From: Pseudogulbenkiania sp. MAI-1
GTDB taxonomy: Bacteria > Pseudomonadota > Gammaproteobacteria > Burkholderiales > Chromobacteriaceae
Length of the DNA stretch: 64,000 nt
Direction: 5' to 3'
Assembly (NCBI RefSeq): GCF_000527175.1
Contig: NZ_AZUR01000001.1
Coordinates: 2,456,501 to 2,520,500 of the forward strand
The notes beneath the pieces are model-generated. The model made no database searches. It had not been told where the DNA came from and saw only the letters and a list, made by a program, of their open reading frames with translations. Position numbers and translations under genes: made by a program. Below, piece by piece: positions 1 to 7,628 of the stretch. Every line of letters starts with the position of its first letter. Positions within the stretch are counted from its first letter, which is position 1.

Positions 1-75
1 GAGCGTGCCGCCGCCGGCACCGGAGCCGACGATCACGACCACTTGGTCATCATCCAAACGGAATTGCGTTGCCAT
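1..75 (-). CDS. GMC-family oxidoreductase, N-terminal fragment (runs off window)
   Basis: Only the first 25 codons are in the window. Reading leftward from an ATG at 75 the peptide starts MATQFRLDDDQ and continues into VVVIVGSGAGGG, the GxGxxG dinucleotide-binding loop that opens FAD-dependent GMC (glucose-methanol-choline) oxidoreductases. It follows the Tat-signal subunit 3-like gene at 137-712 by 61 bp, which is the usual pairing of a GMC large subunit with a gluconate 2-dehydrogenase subunit 3-like partner. No export signal is visible at this N-terminus, so it may be carried by the partner's twin-arginine signal. Family assignment rests on the loop plus context; the substrate cannot be judged. 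Confidence 0.7.
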   Translation of the reverse strand, partial: MATQFRLDDDQVVVIVGSGAGGGTL

Positions 76-136
76 TGCTTCTGTCTCCTCGGCATGCCGG
101 TCGCCCCGTGAGCGCCGGCTTGTGCTCATTGGCTAT

Positions 137-712
137 TTACAGCCAGTCGATATCGTTGAAACCGCGATGCAGGTAGCCGCCCTTCTCCCAGGATGAGCCT
201 TCATAACCGAACTGCGGCCACAGCGCCTTGTTGTTGTAGAGCCCGGTCACGAGGTCGCCGCGCACCCTCTGGAAGAAGGGGCCGGATTCGATGGCCTTGA
301 GCAGCACCACCCGCTCGTCCTCGCTGGCGAGCGCGGCGTAGGGCTTGCCGTAGCGCTGCTTCGCCGCGGCGTCGAGTGCGGCGACACCATTGACCAGCAG
401 GCTCTTGAGCTTGGGGTCGCGCGCCGCGGCACGCTCGTAGGGGGTGATGGCCTGCAGGTAGAAGCGGTCGGCCAGCTTGTCGTGCGGGAAGATGTCGCGC
501 GCCATTTTCACCAGCGTGCGGGCGGTCTGCGGCCCGAGCGTGGTGAAGGCGGCGGCCGACGCTTCGCCGGACAGCAAAAGCCCGCTCAAGGGCACGGCGG
601 CGACGCCGAGCGCGGCGAGACCGCTGCCCTGCAGGAAGCGGCGCCGGCTGAGGAGCACCGAGTCGGCCGCCGCTTCGGCGTTGGCGGCGGGTTGTTGCGG
701 CAAGGTGTTCAT
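137..712 (-). CDS. Tat-signal gluconate 2-dehydrogenase subunit 3-like protein
   Basis: A 191-residue protein with a clear twin-arginine signal near residues 22-50 (SRRRFLQGSGLAALG, then a hydrophobic stretch and an AxA-type cleavage site). The mature part resembles the small subunit 3 family that accompanies membrane or periplasmic GMC dehydrogenases; such subunits are thought to assist export or maturation of the flavoprotein. A good ribosome site (GGAGG) lies 7 bp before the ATG. It is the sixth gene of the operon that begins at 4501 and directly precedes the GMC gene. This suggests the operon couples oxidation of an alcohol or sugar acid in the periplasm to cytoplasmic cleavage by the dehydrogenase complex; that link is inference. 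Confidence 0.75.
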   Translation of the reverse strand: MNTLPQQPAANAEAAADSVLLSRRRFLQGSGLAALGVAAVPLSGLLLSGEASAAAFTTLGPQTARTLVKMARDIFPHDKLADRFYLQAITPYERAAARDPKLKSLLVNGVAALDAAAKQRYGKPYAALASEDERVVLLKAIESGPFFQRVRGDLVTGLYNNKALWPQFGYEGSSWEKGGYLHRGFNDIDWL

Positions 713-739
713 AAAGACCTCCAGATCAGTTGAGAGGAT

Positions 740-1462
740 TCAATCGAGGGGCGCGCGATCCAGCGCCGCCCAGAGCGCCTGCTCCAGCGCGTCCAGCAAC
801 GGCAGCGGTGCGGGCACGGTGCCCAGTTGGTCTGAGCAGGAGGTAGTGACGGCGTCGAGCGCCGCGACGTCGCCCGGCGGCTGGCCGAGTGCGGTGACGA
901 GCCGCTCCCAGTCGGGCCGGTACAACAGCAGCCCGGCCACGAACAGCACGCCGGTGCGCCGCCGCACCTGGGCGAGGCCGACGAGCTTCTGCCGCCCCAC
1001 CACCACCTCGCCCGGCGACAAGCCGGCAAAGCAGGCCCAGGATGGGCCGGCGCCGCCTGCGGCCAGACGCTGGCGCGCCGCTGCCGGGGTGAGCACCTCG
1101 CTGGCGATGCCGGCCCGAGCCAGCACCGCGCGGTAGGCCTCGCCCAGCCAGTGGTAGCTCAAGGCCGGCGGCTGCTGCGCGTAACGGTGCCCGGGCGGCA
1201 GCAGGATCGAGGCGCTCAGCATCCACGGTCCGACCAGCACCGCGCCGCCACCGGCATCGCGCTCCACCAGCTCGAGCCCGGTGCGTTGGCGCACCGTCTC
1301 GGGCGACACCAGCCGGCGCTGAGAGCAGCCCAGCACCAGCGCCGGCTCGCGGTAGCCCCAGAAGCGCAGGGCTGGCACCGTCACCGTTTCGGCCAGGTGA
1401 CGCCGGTTCCAGGCCTGCTCCTCGGCGGCGGTGACGATGTCCAGGGTGAGCGGCGCGGTCAT
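740..1462 (-). CDS. lipoate-protein ligase A family protein
   Basis: A 240-residue member of the biotin/lipoate ligase (LplA/LipB) fold. Visible motifs are the glycine-rich ERDAGGGAVLVG loop at about residues 67-78, which binds the lipoyl-AMP, and a GRQKLVGLAQ segment near residue 155 with the conserved lysine expected to contact the adenylate. It is shorter than E. coli LplA (about 340 residues) and lacks the C-terminal accessory domain, as is common in operon-linked ligases. It starts 2 bp after the E2 catalytic gene, so it probably lipoylates the free-standing lipoyl protein encoded at 2170-2415. Dedicated modification is inferred from position. Confidence 0.8.
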   Translation of the reverse strand: MTAPLTLDIVTAAEEQAWNRRHLAETVTVPALRFWGYREPALVLGCSQRRLVSPETVRQRTGLELVERDAGGGAVLVGPWMLSASILLPPGHRYAQQPPALSYHWLGEAYRAVLARAGIASEVLTPAAARQRLAAGGAGPSWACFAGLSPGEVVVGRQKLVGLAQVRRRTGVLFVAGLLLYRPDWERLVTALGQPPGDVAALDAVTTSCSDQLGTVPAPLPLLDALEQALWAALDRAPLD

Positions 1463-1464
1463 GG

Positions 1465-2166
1465 CTAGAGCTCCTCGGCGCTTTCCAGGCGGCGCTTGAG
1501 ATCGCCCAGGAACAGTGCTGCCGGGTAGCCATCGACGGCGCGGTGGTCGAACACCAGGCTCAGCCCCATCAGCGGCGCCGGTACGATGGCACCGTGGCGC
1601 ACCACCGGCTTGTCGATCACCCGGCTCACGCCGAGGATGGCGACCTGCGGCGGGTTGATCACCGGCGAGAAGCCGTCGATGGCGGTCATGCCGAGGTTAG
1701 TGACGGTGAAGGTGCCGCGCTGGAAGGCACCGGCACCGAGGCTGCCGCTGCGCGCGCCTTCGGCCAGGCGGCGCGATTCGGCGGCGAGTTCCAGTACCGA
1801 CATGGTGTCGGCCTGGCGGATCACCGGCGCCATCAATCCGCCCGGCACGCTCACCGCCAGGGCGAGGTTGATGTCGTCGACCAGCTCGACTTCCTTGTCG
1901 CGCATCAGCGCGTTGAGGTGCGGGTGCTCGCGCAGCGTCAGTGCCAGGGCGCGCAGCACGAAGGCGGTCAGCGTCAGCTTGAGCCCGGGCTGCTCGGCCA
2001 GCAGCCGGGCGCGCTTGAGCTGGCAGGCGGTGACGTCGACCTCGGCCCACATCGCCACGCGCGGGGCCTGCCAACCCTGGCTCATGTTGCGGGCGATGGC
2101 GCCGCGCAGGCCGGTGAGCGGGAGGCTCTTCGTGGCGGGGCGATCGGTCTCTAGCGTGGTGACCAT
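1465..2166 (-). CDS. 2-oxoacid dehydrogenase E2 acyltransferase, catalytic domain only
   Basis: A 233-residue stand-alone catalytic domain of the dihydrolipoamide acyltransferase (E2) family. The active-site signature DHRAVDG is near residues 208-214, with the catalytic His and the Asp in place. Normal E2 proteins are 370-550 residues and carry one or more lipoyl domains plus a peripheral subunit-binding domain ahead of this core; both are absent here. The lipoyl domain is encoded separately just upstream (2170-2415, 3 bp gap). No E1/E3-binding region is obvious, so complex assembly must differ from the fused enzyme. E3 is not encoded nearby and would come from elsewhere in the genome. Confidence 0.88.
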   Translation of the reverse strand: MVTTLETDRPATKSLPLTGLRGAIARNMSQGWQAPRVAMWAEVDVTACQLKRARLLAEQPGLKLTLTAFVLRALALTLREHPHLNALMRDKEVELVDDINLALAVSVPGGLMAPVIRQADTMSVLELAAESRRLAEGARSGSLGAGAFQRGTFTVTNLGMTAIDGFSPVINPPQVAILGVSRVIDKPVVRHGAIVPAPLMGLSLVFDHRAVDGYPAALFLGDLKRRLESAEEL

Positions 2167-2169
2167 CGC

Positions 2170-2415
2170 CTAGTCCTCCAGCACGATCAGCACCGCGCCG
2201 CGCGGAAAGGTTTCCTGCGCCGCGACCTTGACCGCCGCCACGGTGGCATCGGCGGGGGCCATCAGCTCGTGGCTGGTCTTGACCAGTTCCACCGTCCCCA
2301 GCACTTGGCCGGCGGCGACGCGGTCGCCCACCGCCACGCTCCACTCGTCGACCAGCGCCTCGGTACCCTCTTCCACGTCGGCCCAGGCCGCGTCATCCAG
2401 AATGATGTCGATCAT
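2170..2415 (-). CDS. free-standing lipoyl-domain protein of the dehydrogenase complex
   Basis: An 81-residue protein that consists of a single biotinyl/lipoyl domain. The lipoylation site is the lysine in the turn ELVKTSHE (about residue 46), the usual DK(A/V/T) position shifted to VKT, with GDRVAAGQVLG before it and the mirror-image strand after it. The ATG at 2415 has an AAGGA ribosome site. It lies between E1 beta and the E2 catalytic domain, so the swinging arm of the complex is a separate carrier protein rather than part of E2. GcvH-like function is less likely because the glycine-cleavage genes are absent and the protein is too short. Confidence 0.88.
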   Translation of the reverse strand: MIDIILDDAAWADVEEGTEALVDEWSVAVGDRVAAGQVLGTVELVKTSHELMAPADATVAAVKVAAQETFPRGAVLIVLED

Positions 2416-2426
2416 GTCGTTTCCTT

Positions 2427-3464
2427 TCAGTGTCCAATGGGGGTAGCCAGTTGCGCCTTGACCGCGGCGACGATGCCGTCGACCTGCGGGATGACGTGCT
2501 GTTCGAGCGGGCGGCTGAACGGGATCGGCACGGCGTCGACCGCGAGGCGGCGCACCGGCGCCTTGAGGCGAATGGTGTCGAGGTGCTCGGCCACCAGCGC
2601 GGCGATCTCGCCGGAGAGGCCGAAGTGCAGGTAATCCTCGTCCGCCACCAGCAGGCGTCCGGTCTTGGCGACCGAGGCGAGCACGGTGTCGGAGTCGAGC
2701 GGGACGATGGTTCTGAGATCGATGATTTCGGCGCTGACGCCCTCTTCGGCCAGGCGTTCGGCCGCCAGCACCGCCTTCTGCACCATCTGGCTGAGGGTGA
2801 CGATGGTGACGTCCGAGCCCTCGCGCACCACGCGCGCCTTGCCGAAGGGGATGGCGTAGGCTTCTTCGGGCACTTCGTTGGTGCTGCCCTCGAAGTAGGA
2901 CATCCACGACAGCCCCATGATGCCCTTGTGGTAGCAGTAGACGACCGGATTGTCGTCGCGGATCGCCTGGATCATCAGGCCCTTGGCGTCATAGGCGTTG
3001 GACGGCACCACCACCTTCATGCCGGGCATGTGGGCGAAGCTGGCGTAGAGGCACTGCGAGTGCTGCGCGGCGTCGTTGTAGCCGCCGCCGATTCCGGTCA
3101 TCACCACCGCCGGCAGCTTGATGTTGCCGCCCGCCATGTAGGTGTTCTTGGCGAGATGGTTGTAGATCTGGTCGAAACAGACGCCGAAGAAGTCGACGAA
3201 CATCAGTTCGGCGATCGGGCGCAGGCCCTCGGCGGCGGCACCGATGGCGGTCCCCATGAAGGCGGTTTCGGAAATCGGCGTATCCATGATGCGCTCCTTG
3301 CCGAAGCGCTCGTAAAGGCCGGTGGTGGCGCTGAAGATGCCGCCGTATTTGCCGACGTCCTCGCCCATCACGAACACGCGCGCGTCGCGCTCCATCTCCT
3401 GGCCGATCGCCTCGGCAATCGCCTGCGCCATGGTCAGCGTCCGGGTCTTCTGTTGCGTAGTCAT
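2427..3464 (-). CDS. 2-oxoacid/acetoin dehydrogenase E1 component, beta subunit
   Basis: A 345-residue thiamine-diphosphate E1 beta subunit. It begins RTLTMAQAIAEAIGQEMERD, contains the family blocks FGVCFDQIYNHLAK and MVTGIGGGYN-type region, and ends with the transketolase C-terminal domain (LVADEDYLHFGLSGEIAALV). The length is normal (320-350). It works as an alpha2-beta2 tetramer with the product of 3491-4501. A ribosome site AGGAG precedes the ATG. It sits second in the operon, 26 bp after E1 alpha. Sequence alone does not tell acetoin from branched-chain or another 2-oxo substrate; the sigma-54 promoter favours acetoin-like (aco) control. Confidence 0.9.
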   Translation of the reverse strand: MTTQQKTRTLTMAQAIAEAIGQEMERDARVFVMGEDVGKYGGIFSATTGLYERFGKERIMDTPISETAFMGTAIGAAAEGLRPIAELMFVDFFGVCFDQIYNHLAKNTYMAGGNIKLPAVVMTGIGGGYNDAAQHSQCLYASFAHMPGMKVVVPSNAYDAKGLMIQAIRDDNPVVYCYHKGIMGLSWMSYFEGSTNEVPEEAYAIPFGKARVVREGSDVTIVTLSQMVQKAVLAAERLAEEGVSAEIIDLRTIVPLDSDTVLASVAKTGRLLVADEDYLHFGLSGEIAALVAEHLDTIRLKAPVRRLAVDAVPIPFSRPLEQHVIPQVDGIVAAVKAQLATPIGH

Positions 3465-3490
3465 AGTCTCTCTCCTCGCTTTGCGCTGAC

Positions 3491-4501
3491 TTAATCGACG
3501 AACACGTGCTGGTACGCTTCCGCCACTTCCGGGTAAGGGCTTTGGCGCGCGAAGTCGAACGCCGCCTGCACCCGAGCCTTGATCGCCTCGCGCAGTTCGG
3601 CATCGCGTGCATCGTCGAGCAGCCCCTGCTCGCGCAGCACAGCGCCCAGCGCCGGGATCGGGTCGTGTTCACGCAGCTGTTTCACCTCGCCCTTGGGACG
3701 GTAGGTTTCCGGGTCGCCCTGGAAATGGCCGTAGTAGCGGTCGGTCTTGACTTCGATCAGCGTCGGCCCCTCGCCGCGACGTGCACGGTCGATGGCGACG
3801 CCGGCGGCCTCGAACACCGCCAGCGCGTCGTTCTTCTCCACCAGCACGCCCGGCATGCCGTAGCCGGCGGCACGGTCGGCGTTGCTGGCGATGGCGGTGG
3901 AATCGCCCTTCTCCACCGAGATGCCGTACTTGTTGTCCTCGCACACGAACACCACCGGCAGCTTCCACAGCGCGGCCAGGTTCAGCGCCTCGTGGAAAGC
4001 CCCCTGGTTGGCTGCACCCTCGCCGAAGAAGGCGATCGCCACCCAGTCCTTGCCGAGCTTCTTGGCGGCGAGCGCCGCACCACAGGCCTGCGGCGCGCCA
4101 GCGCCGACGATGCCGCTGCAGCTGAACTTGTGCGCCGGGTCGAACAGATGCATGTGGCCGCCCTTGCCGCGCCCGAGCCCGGTGACCTTGCCGAACATCT
4201 CGGCGGTCATCTCGTTCAGCGGCACGCCCTTGGCGATGGCGAAATGGTGCGGGCGGTGCGCGCCGACCACACTGTCCTCGTCGCGCAAGTGGGCACACAC
4301 GCCCACCGCCACCGGCTCCTGGCCCGCCGCCAGGTGCATCTCGCCGGGCACCGGCCCGGCGCCGATATCGAAGGCCAGTCCTTTCTGGATCTTGGGCGGC
4401 AGCTTGCCCTCCAGATACACCTTGGCCATGGTCTCTTCGTATTCGCGAATCTCCACCATCGTCCGGTACATCCAGAGCAGGCGGTCTGATGTCGTTTCCA
4501 T
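3491..4501 (-). CDS. 2-oxoacid/acetoin dehydrogenase E1 component, alpha subunit
   Basis: A 336-residue ThDP-binding E1 alpha subunit. The cofactor motif is GEGAANQGAFHEALNLAALW followed by VCEDNKYGIS, matching the GDG-x(22-28)-N pattern with GEG in place of GDG. The phosphorylation-loop region near RYYGHFQGDPETYR is typical. I take the ATG at 4501 because AAAGGAGG lies 8 bp before it; an open frame continues upstream without a ribosome site and overlaps the sigma-54 promoter. It is the first gene of the seven-gene operon ending beyond the left edge of the window. The sequence is closest in feel to acetoin dehydrogenase AcoA, but substrate is unproven. Confidence 0.9.
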   Translation of the reverse strand: METTSDRLLWMYRTMVEIREYEETMAKVYLEGKLPPKIQKGLAFDIGAGPVPGEMHLAAGQEPVAVGVCAHLRDEDSVVGAHRPHHFAIAKGVPLNEMTAEMFGKVTGLGRGKGGHMHLFDPAHKFSCSGIVGAGAPQACGAALAAKKLGKDWVAIAFFGEGAANQGAFHEALNLAALWKLPVVFVCEDNKYGISVEKGDSTAIASNADRAAGYGMPGVLVEKNDALAVFEAAGVAIDRARRGEGPTLIEVKTDRYYGHFQGDPETYRPKGEVKQLREHDPIPALGAVLREQGLLDDARDAELREAIKARVQAAFDFARQSPYPEVAEAYQHVFVD

Positions 4502-4592
4502 GTCTCTCGTCCTCCTTTGCGAACGTATTGCCGGAGCCTCTCGTCGGCGCACTGCGCGACTGTCACGGACGCCGAGCTCCTGGTGCATAAGC

Positions 4593-4607
4593 GCAAGAAC
4601 GGTGCCA
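4593..4607 (-). promoter_or_regulatory. sigma-54 (-24/-12) promoter of the dehydrogenase operon
   Basis: On the minus strand the sequence reads TGGCAC, five bases, TTGC, an exact match to the RpoN consensus TGGCAC-N5-TTGC. The -24 box is 4602-4607 and the -12 box 4593-4596, so transcription would start near 4581, about 80 bp before the E1 alpha ATG. Sigma-54 promoters are the rule for acetoin (aco) operons, where an AcoR-type activator is needed. No enhancer-binding activator gene is in the window. Confidence 0.8.
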
Positions 4608-4759
4608 GCTTCGGCCCAGCCACGACCCGCACCCGACAGCAAGGAAGAAAGGTTTTTAAAATCAATAACTTATCACTAACTCGAAAAAACTGACGGGCTG
4701 GATGAGCTGCATTGGTGTGGGCCGTACACAGAAAAGCGGAGAAAAATCGGGAAAAGAAG

Positions 4760-4808
4760 CTGCGACATCTGTCGCAGCGCCACGGCCGGCCTGCGACAAG
4801 TGCTGCAG
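4760..4808. promoter_or_regulatory. paired inverted repeats, likely activator (enhancer) sites
   Basis: CTGCGACATCTGTCGCAG at 4760-4777 is a perfect 8-bp dyad with a 2-bp centre. A second, degenerate copy (CTGCGACA, AG, TGCTGCAG) is at 4791-4808. The centres are 31 bp apart, close to three helical turns, and they lie about 190-230 bp upstream of the inferred start of the sigma-54 promoter, a normal place for upstream activator sites of a bacterial enhancer-binding protein. They also lie about 260 bp before phaC on the other side. Confidence 0.6.
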
Positions 4809-5068
4809 TGAGATTCAGGCAGAAGAGCGACGTTGCCATCCACTTGGCATCGACGAATGCCGTCAGATATGAATTGAATTAACTGCTTAAAAGATCTTTA
4901 ATTAACTTCGACTGATACGATCTCTGCCTGGTGCTTGTCGTCACTCTCGCCAAAACAAACCAGGGCGGAGAAGAAGCCGGGAGCGGCACCGGCAGGTAGC
5001 GCCGCACGCTCGCTACAGCGGTCGCACCGTGGAGCCGTGCGGCTGGCCGATTTGGAAAGGCATCGATC

Positions 5069-6841
5069 ATGACGATATCCCGCCCCGCAGCAGGCCCCAC
5101 GCCGGAACCCGGCCGTCGGCAGCCCCCTCCTGGCGACCAGCAAGCCTCCTCCCAGCCGGACAAGCGCAAAGACAGCACCTCCAACTCCTTCGACCCCCTC
5201 GGGATGGCGACCCCCATCGTCCAGGCCCAGCTGAGCTGGCTGCTGCACCCCCAGGAGCTGGGCGAACGTGTCGCCATGCTGTCGTCCGACCTGTGGCGGC
5301 TGCAATGGCATAGCTGGCAGCGAATGCTCGGCGTGGCGGATGCCGACCCGATCCCCCCCAACGCCGACGACGCCCGTTTCGCCGACCCGGCGTGGTCCGA
5401 TTCGCCGACCTGGGACCTGGTCAAGGAGTGGTATCTCGCCTTCACCCGCCATAGCCAGGACATGCTCTACGACACCCCCGGACTGTCGGACAAGGAACGC
5501 CGGCGCGCGGCCTTCTGGTGGCGTAACTGGCTCAACGCGGTGGCCCCCACCAACTACCTGTGGACCAACCCGGTGGCGCTGCGCAAGGCGGTGGAAAGCC
5601 GCGGCGACAGCCTGGCGAAGGGGTTCCAGAACTTTCTGGACGATCTGCGCGCCGGCAACGTGCGCATGACCGACCCGGAGGATTTCGCGGTCGGCCAGAA
5701 TCTGGCGACGACACCCGGCTCGGTGGTGTTCCGTAACCGCTTACTCGAGGTGATCCACTACACCCCGACCCGTCCGCAGGTGCACACCGAGCCGGTGGTC
5801 ATCATCACGCCCTGGATCAACAAGTTCTACGTGCTCGACCTCACCCCGAAGAACAGCATGATCCGCTTCCTGCTCGACCAGGGGCTGGACGTCTACATCA
5901 CCAGCTGGAAGAACCCGGACGCCTCGATGAGCGAGGTGAGCTTCGACGACTACCTCACCGAAGGCATCGACACCGCCGTGCAGGTGGCGCGGCGGCTCGC
6001 CAAGGCGGAGAAAGTCCATGCCACCGGCTACTGCATCGGCGGCACGGCGCTGGCGATGTACATGGCCTGGGCCAACCGGCGCTACGGTGCGGAAGCGGCA
6101 CCGGTCGCCGACGGCACCTTCCTCACCACGCTGGTCGACTTCCACAAACCGGGCGACATCGAGGTGTTCATCGACAACGCCAGCGTGCGCTACCTGTGCT
6201 CTCAGATGGAGCAGAACGGTTACCTCGACGGCAAGGAAATGGCCTCGGCCTTCCGCTTTTTGCGCCCCAACAGCCTGATCTGGCATTACGTGGTCCGCGG
6301 CTGGCTGTACGGCGAGACGCTGCCGCCGTTCGACGTGCTGTACTGGAACATGGACACCACGCGCATGCCGAAAGCCATGCACTCGTGGTACCTGACCGAA
6401 CTCTACCTGCACAACAAGCTGATCCAGCCCGGCGCGCTGACCGTGGCCGGCGAGGCGCTGGACCTGTCGACGATCCATCAGCCCATGTACGTGGTCGCCG
6501 CCGAGGATGACCACATCGCACCGTGGGACCAGACCTTCAAGCTGATCAACCACGGCATCGGCGAGAAGCGCTTCATCCTGTCGAGCTCCGGCCACATCAT
6601 CGGCATCATCAACCCGCCCGTCACCCCGCCCAAGCGCCGCTACTGGGTGGACACGGCGCATCGCTCGGACCGGCCCGAACACTGGCGGCAGCGCGCCGAG
6701 GAGCGCCCAGGCAGCTGGTGGGAAGACTGGATGGCGTGGCTCAAGCCGAAGGCCGGAGCCCTGGTCGATGCCCCGCCCACCTCGACGAAGGAGTTCCCCG
6801 AGCTGGCGCCGGCCCCAGGCAGCTACGTACTGGAGCGCTGA
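5069..6841 (+). CDS. phaC: class I poly(3-hydroxyalkanoate) synthase
   Basis: A 590-residue PHA synthase that polymerises (R)-3-hydroxyacyl-CoA at the granule surface. The lipase-like box reads GYCIGG with catalytic Cys322; Asp481 (in EDDHIAPW) and His509 (in SSGHIIGI) complete the triad. The length matches class I enzymes (about 560-640). The first 45 residues are Pro/Ser/Gln-rich and low complexity. The ATG at 5069 follows GGAAAGG by about 9 bp. No phaA, phaB or phasin is adjacent, so precursor supply is encoded elsewhere. It is divergent from the dehydrogenase operon, whose acetyl-CoA product could feed PHA synthesis; that is an inference from position only. Confidence 0.95.
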   Translation: MTISRPAAGPTPEPGRRQPPPGDQQASSQPDKRKDSTSNSFDPLGMATPIVQAQLSWLLHPQELGERVAMLSSDLWRLQWHSWQRMLGVADADPIPPNADDARFADPAWSDSPTWDLVKEWYLAFTRHSQDMLYDTPGLSDKERRRAAFWWRNWLNAVAPTNYLWTNPVALRKAVESRGDSLAKGFQNFLDDLRAGNVRMTDPEDFAVGQNLATTPGSVVFRNRLLEVIHYTPTRPQVHTEPVVIITPWINKFYVLDLTPKNSMIRFLLDQGLDVYITSWKNPDASMSEVSFDDYLTEGIDTAVQVARRLAKAEKVHATGYCIGGTALAMYMAWANRRYGAEAAPVADGTFLTTLVDFHKPGDIEVFIDNASVRYLCSQMEQNGYLDGKEMASAFRFLRPNSLIWHYVVRGWLYGETLPPFDVLYWNMDTTRMPKAMHSWYLTELYLHNKLIQPGALTVAGEALDLSTIHQPMYVVAAEDDHIAPWDQTFKLINHGIGEKRFILSSSGHIIGIINPPVTPPKRRYWVDTAHRSDRPEHWRQRAEERPGSWWEDWMAWLKPKAGALVDAPPTSTKEFPELAPAPGSYVLER

Positions 6842-7049
6842 GCACCCCACGAATGGGGACGGTGGCGGCGCCTTCCAACAAGGGCATCAAGCGACAGGAG
6901 CTCAACTCCCGCCCTGCCCGCGGCGCGCGATCGCGGCCCGCGCTGGCGCAGCCAAGAAGCCGCTGGCAACACCCCGGAGAGGCTAGCTTGTTAGAGAATC
7001 CCCTCTGGCAACGTGCCTTTTTTGTCACCGTTTAGTAGAATCCGGCAGT

Positions 7050-7073
7050 AAAACCCGGGCGTGACCGGGTTTT
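7050..7073. terminator. hairpin terminator between phaC and yjdM
   Basis: AAAACCCGG (7050-7058) pairs perfectly with CCGGGTTTT (7065-7073) across a six-base loop. The terminal T run on the plus strand and the A run on the other side let it act in either direction. It lies about 210 bp after phaC and 100 bp before yjdM. Confidence 0.7.
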
Positions 7074-7173
7074 CACTGAGATTCCCCCCTTCCTCACAAG
7101 CAGGCGGGCGCCGTGGATGTCCGGTCGCCCGTCTTCTTTACTTTCACCCTTGACCTCAGAAGCAGGATGCCAC

Positions 7174-7515
7174 ATGAGCAGTTTGCCCCAATGCCCTCAA
7201 TGCAATTCGGAATACACCTACGAGGATGGCAGTCTTTATGTCTGTCCGGAATGCGCGCATGAGTGGGCCAAAGACGCAGCGGAAGAAAGCCTCAACGAGA
7301 CACGCGTCGTACACGATGCCAACGGCAATGTGCTGCAAGACGGCGACACGGTTACCGTGATCAAGGACCTGAAGGTAAAGGGCTCTTCGCTCGTGGTGAA
7401 GGTTGGCACCAAGGTCAAGAACATCCGCTTGGTCGAAGGCGATCATGATATCGACTGCAAGATCGACGGCATCGGCGCCATGCAGTTGAAATCAGAGTTC
7501 GTGAAGAAAGCCTAG
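7174..7515 (+). CDS. yjdM: YjdM/PhnA-family zinc-ribbon protein
   Basis: A 113-residue protein of the PhnA (YjdM) family. An N-terminal zinc ribbon is visible as CPQCN and CPEC within the first 30 residues, followed by the conserved [13 protein letters not shown] and the beta-rich C-terminal block ending [21 protein letters not shown]. Despite the old name it is not phosphonoacetate hydrolase; its role is unknown. I chose the ATG at 7174 (ribosome site AGGA) rather than an upstream start at 7117 because homologues begin at this Met. Single-gene unit with the terminator at 7050 ahead of it. Confidence 0.92.
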   Translation: MSSLPQCPQCNSEYTYEDGSLYVCPECAHEWAKDAAEESLNETRVVHDANGNVLQDGDTVTVIKDLKVKGSSLVVKVGTKVKNIRLVEGDHDIDCKIDGIGAMQLKSEFVKKA

Positions 7516-7628
7516 CTATCGAACGGCGAGGCATGCCGTCGTGCGCTCGCCCAGCTCCTCCCAGCCCCGTACAAAGCCGTTTTCCCGTCCCGACCTATAC
7601 TGAAAAGAATGGTTTGGAGGCAAAGATC

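Noticed and set aside
4502..5068. Minus-strand frames in the phaC-dehydrogenase intergenic region
   Set aside because: Frames at 4879-5463 overlap phaC on the other strand and have no motif; the region is better explained by the sigma-54 promoter and its upstream sites.
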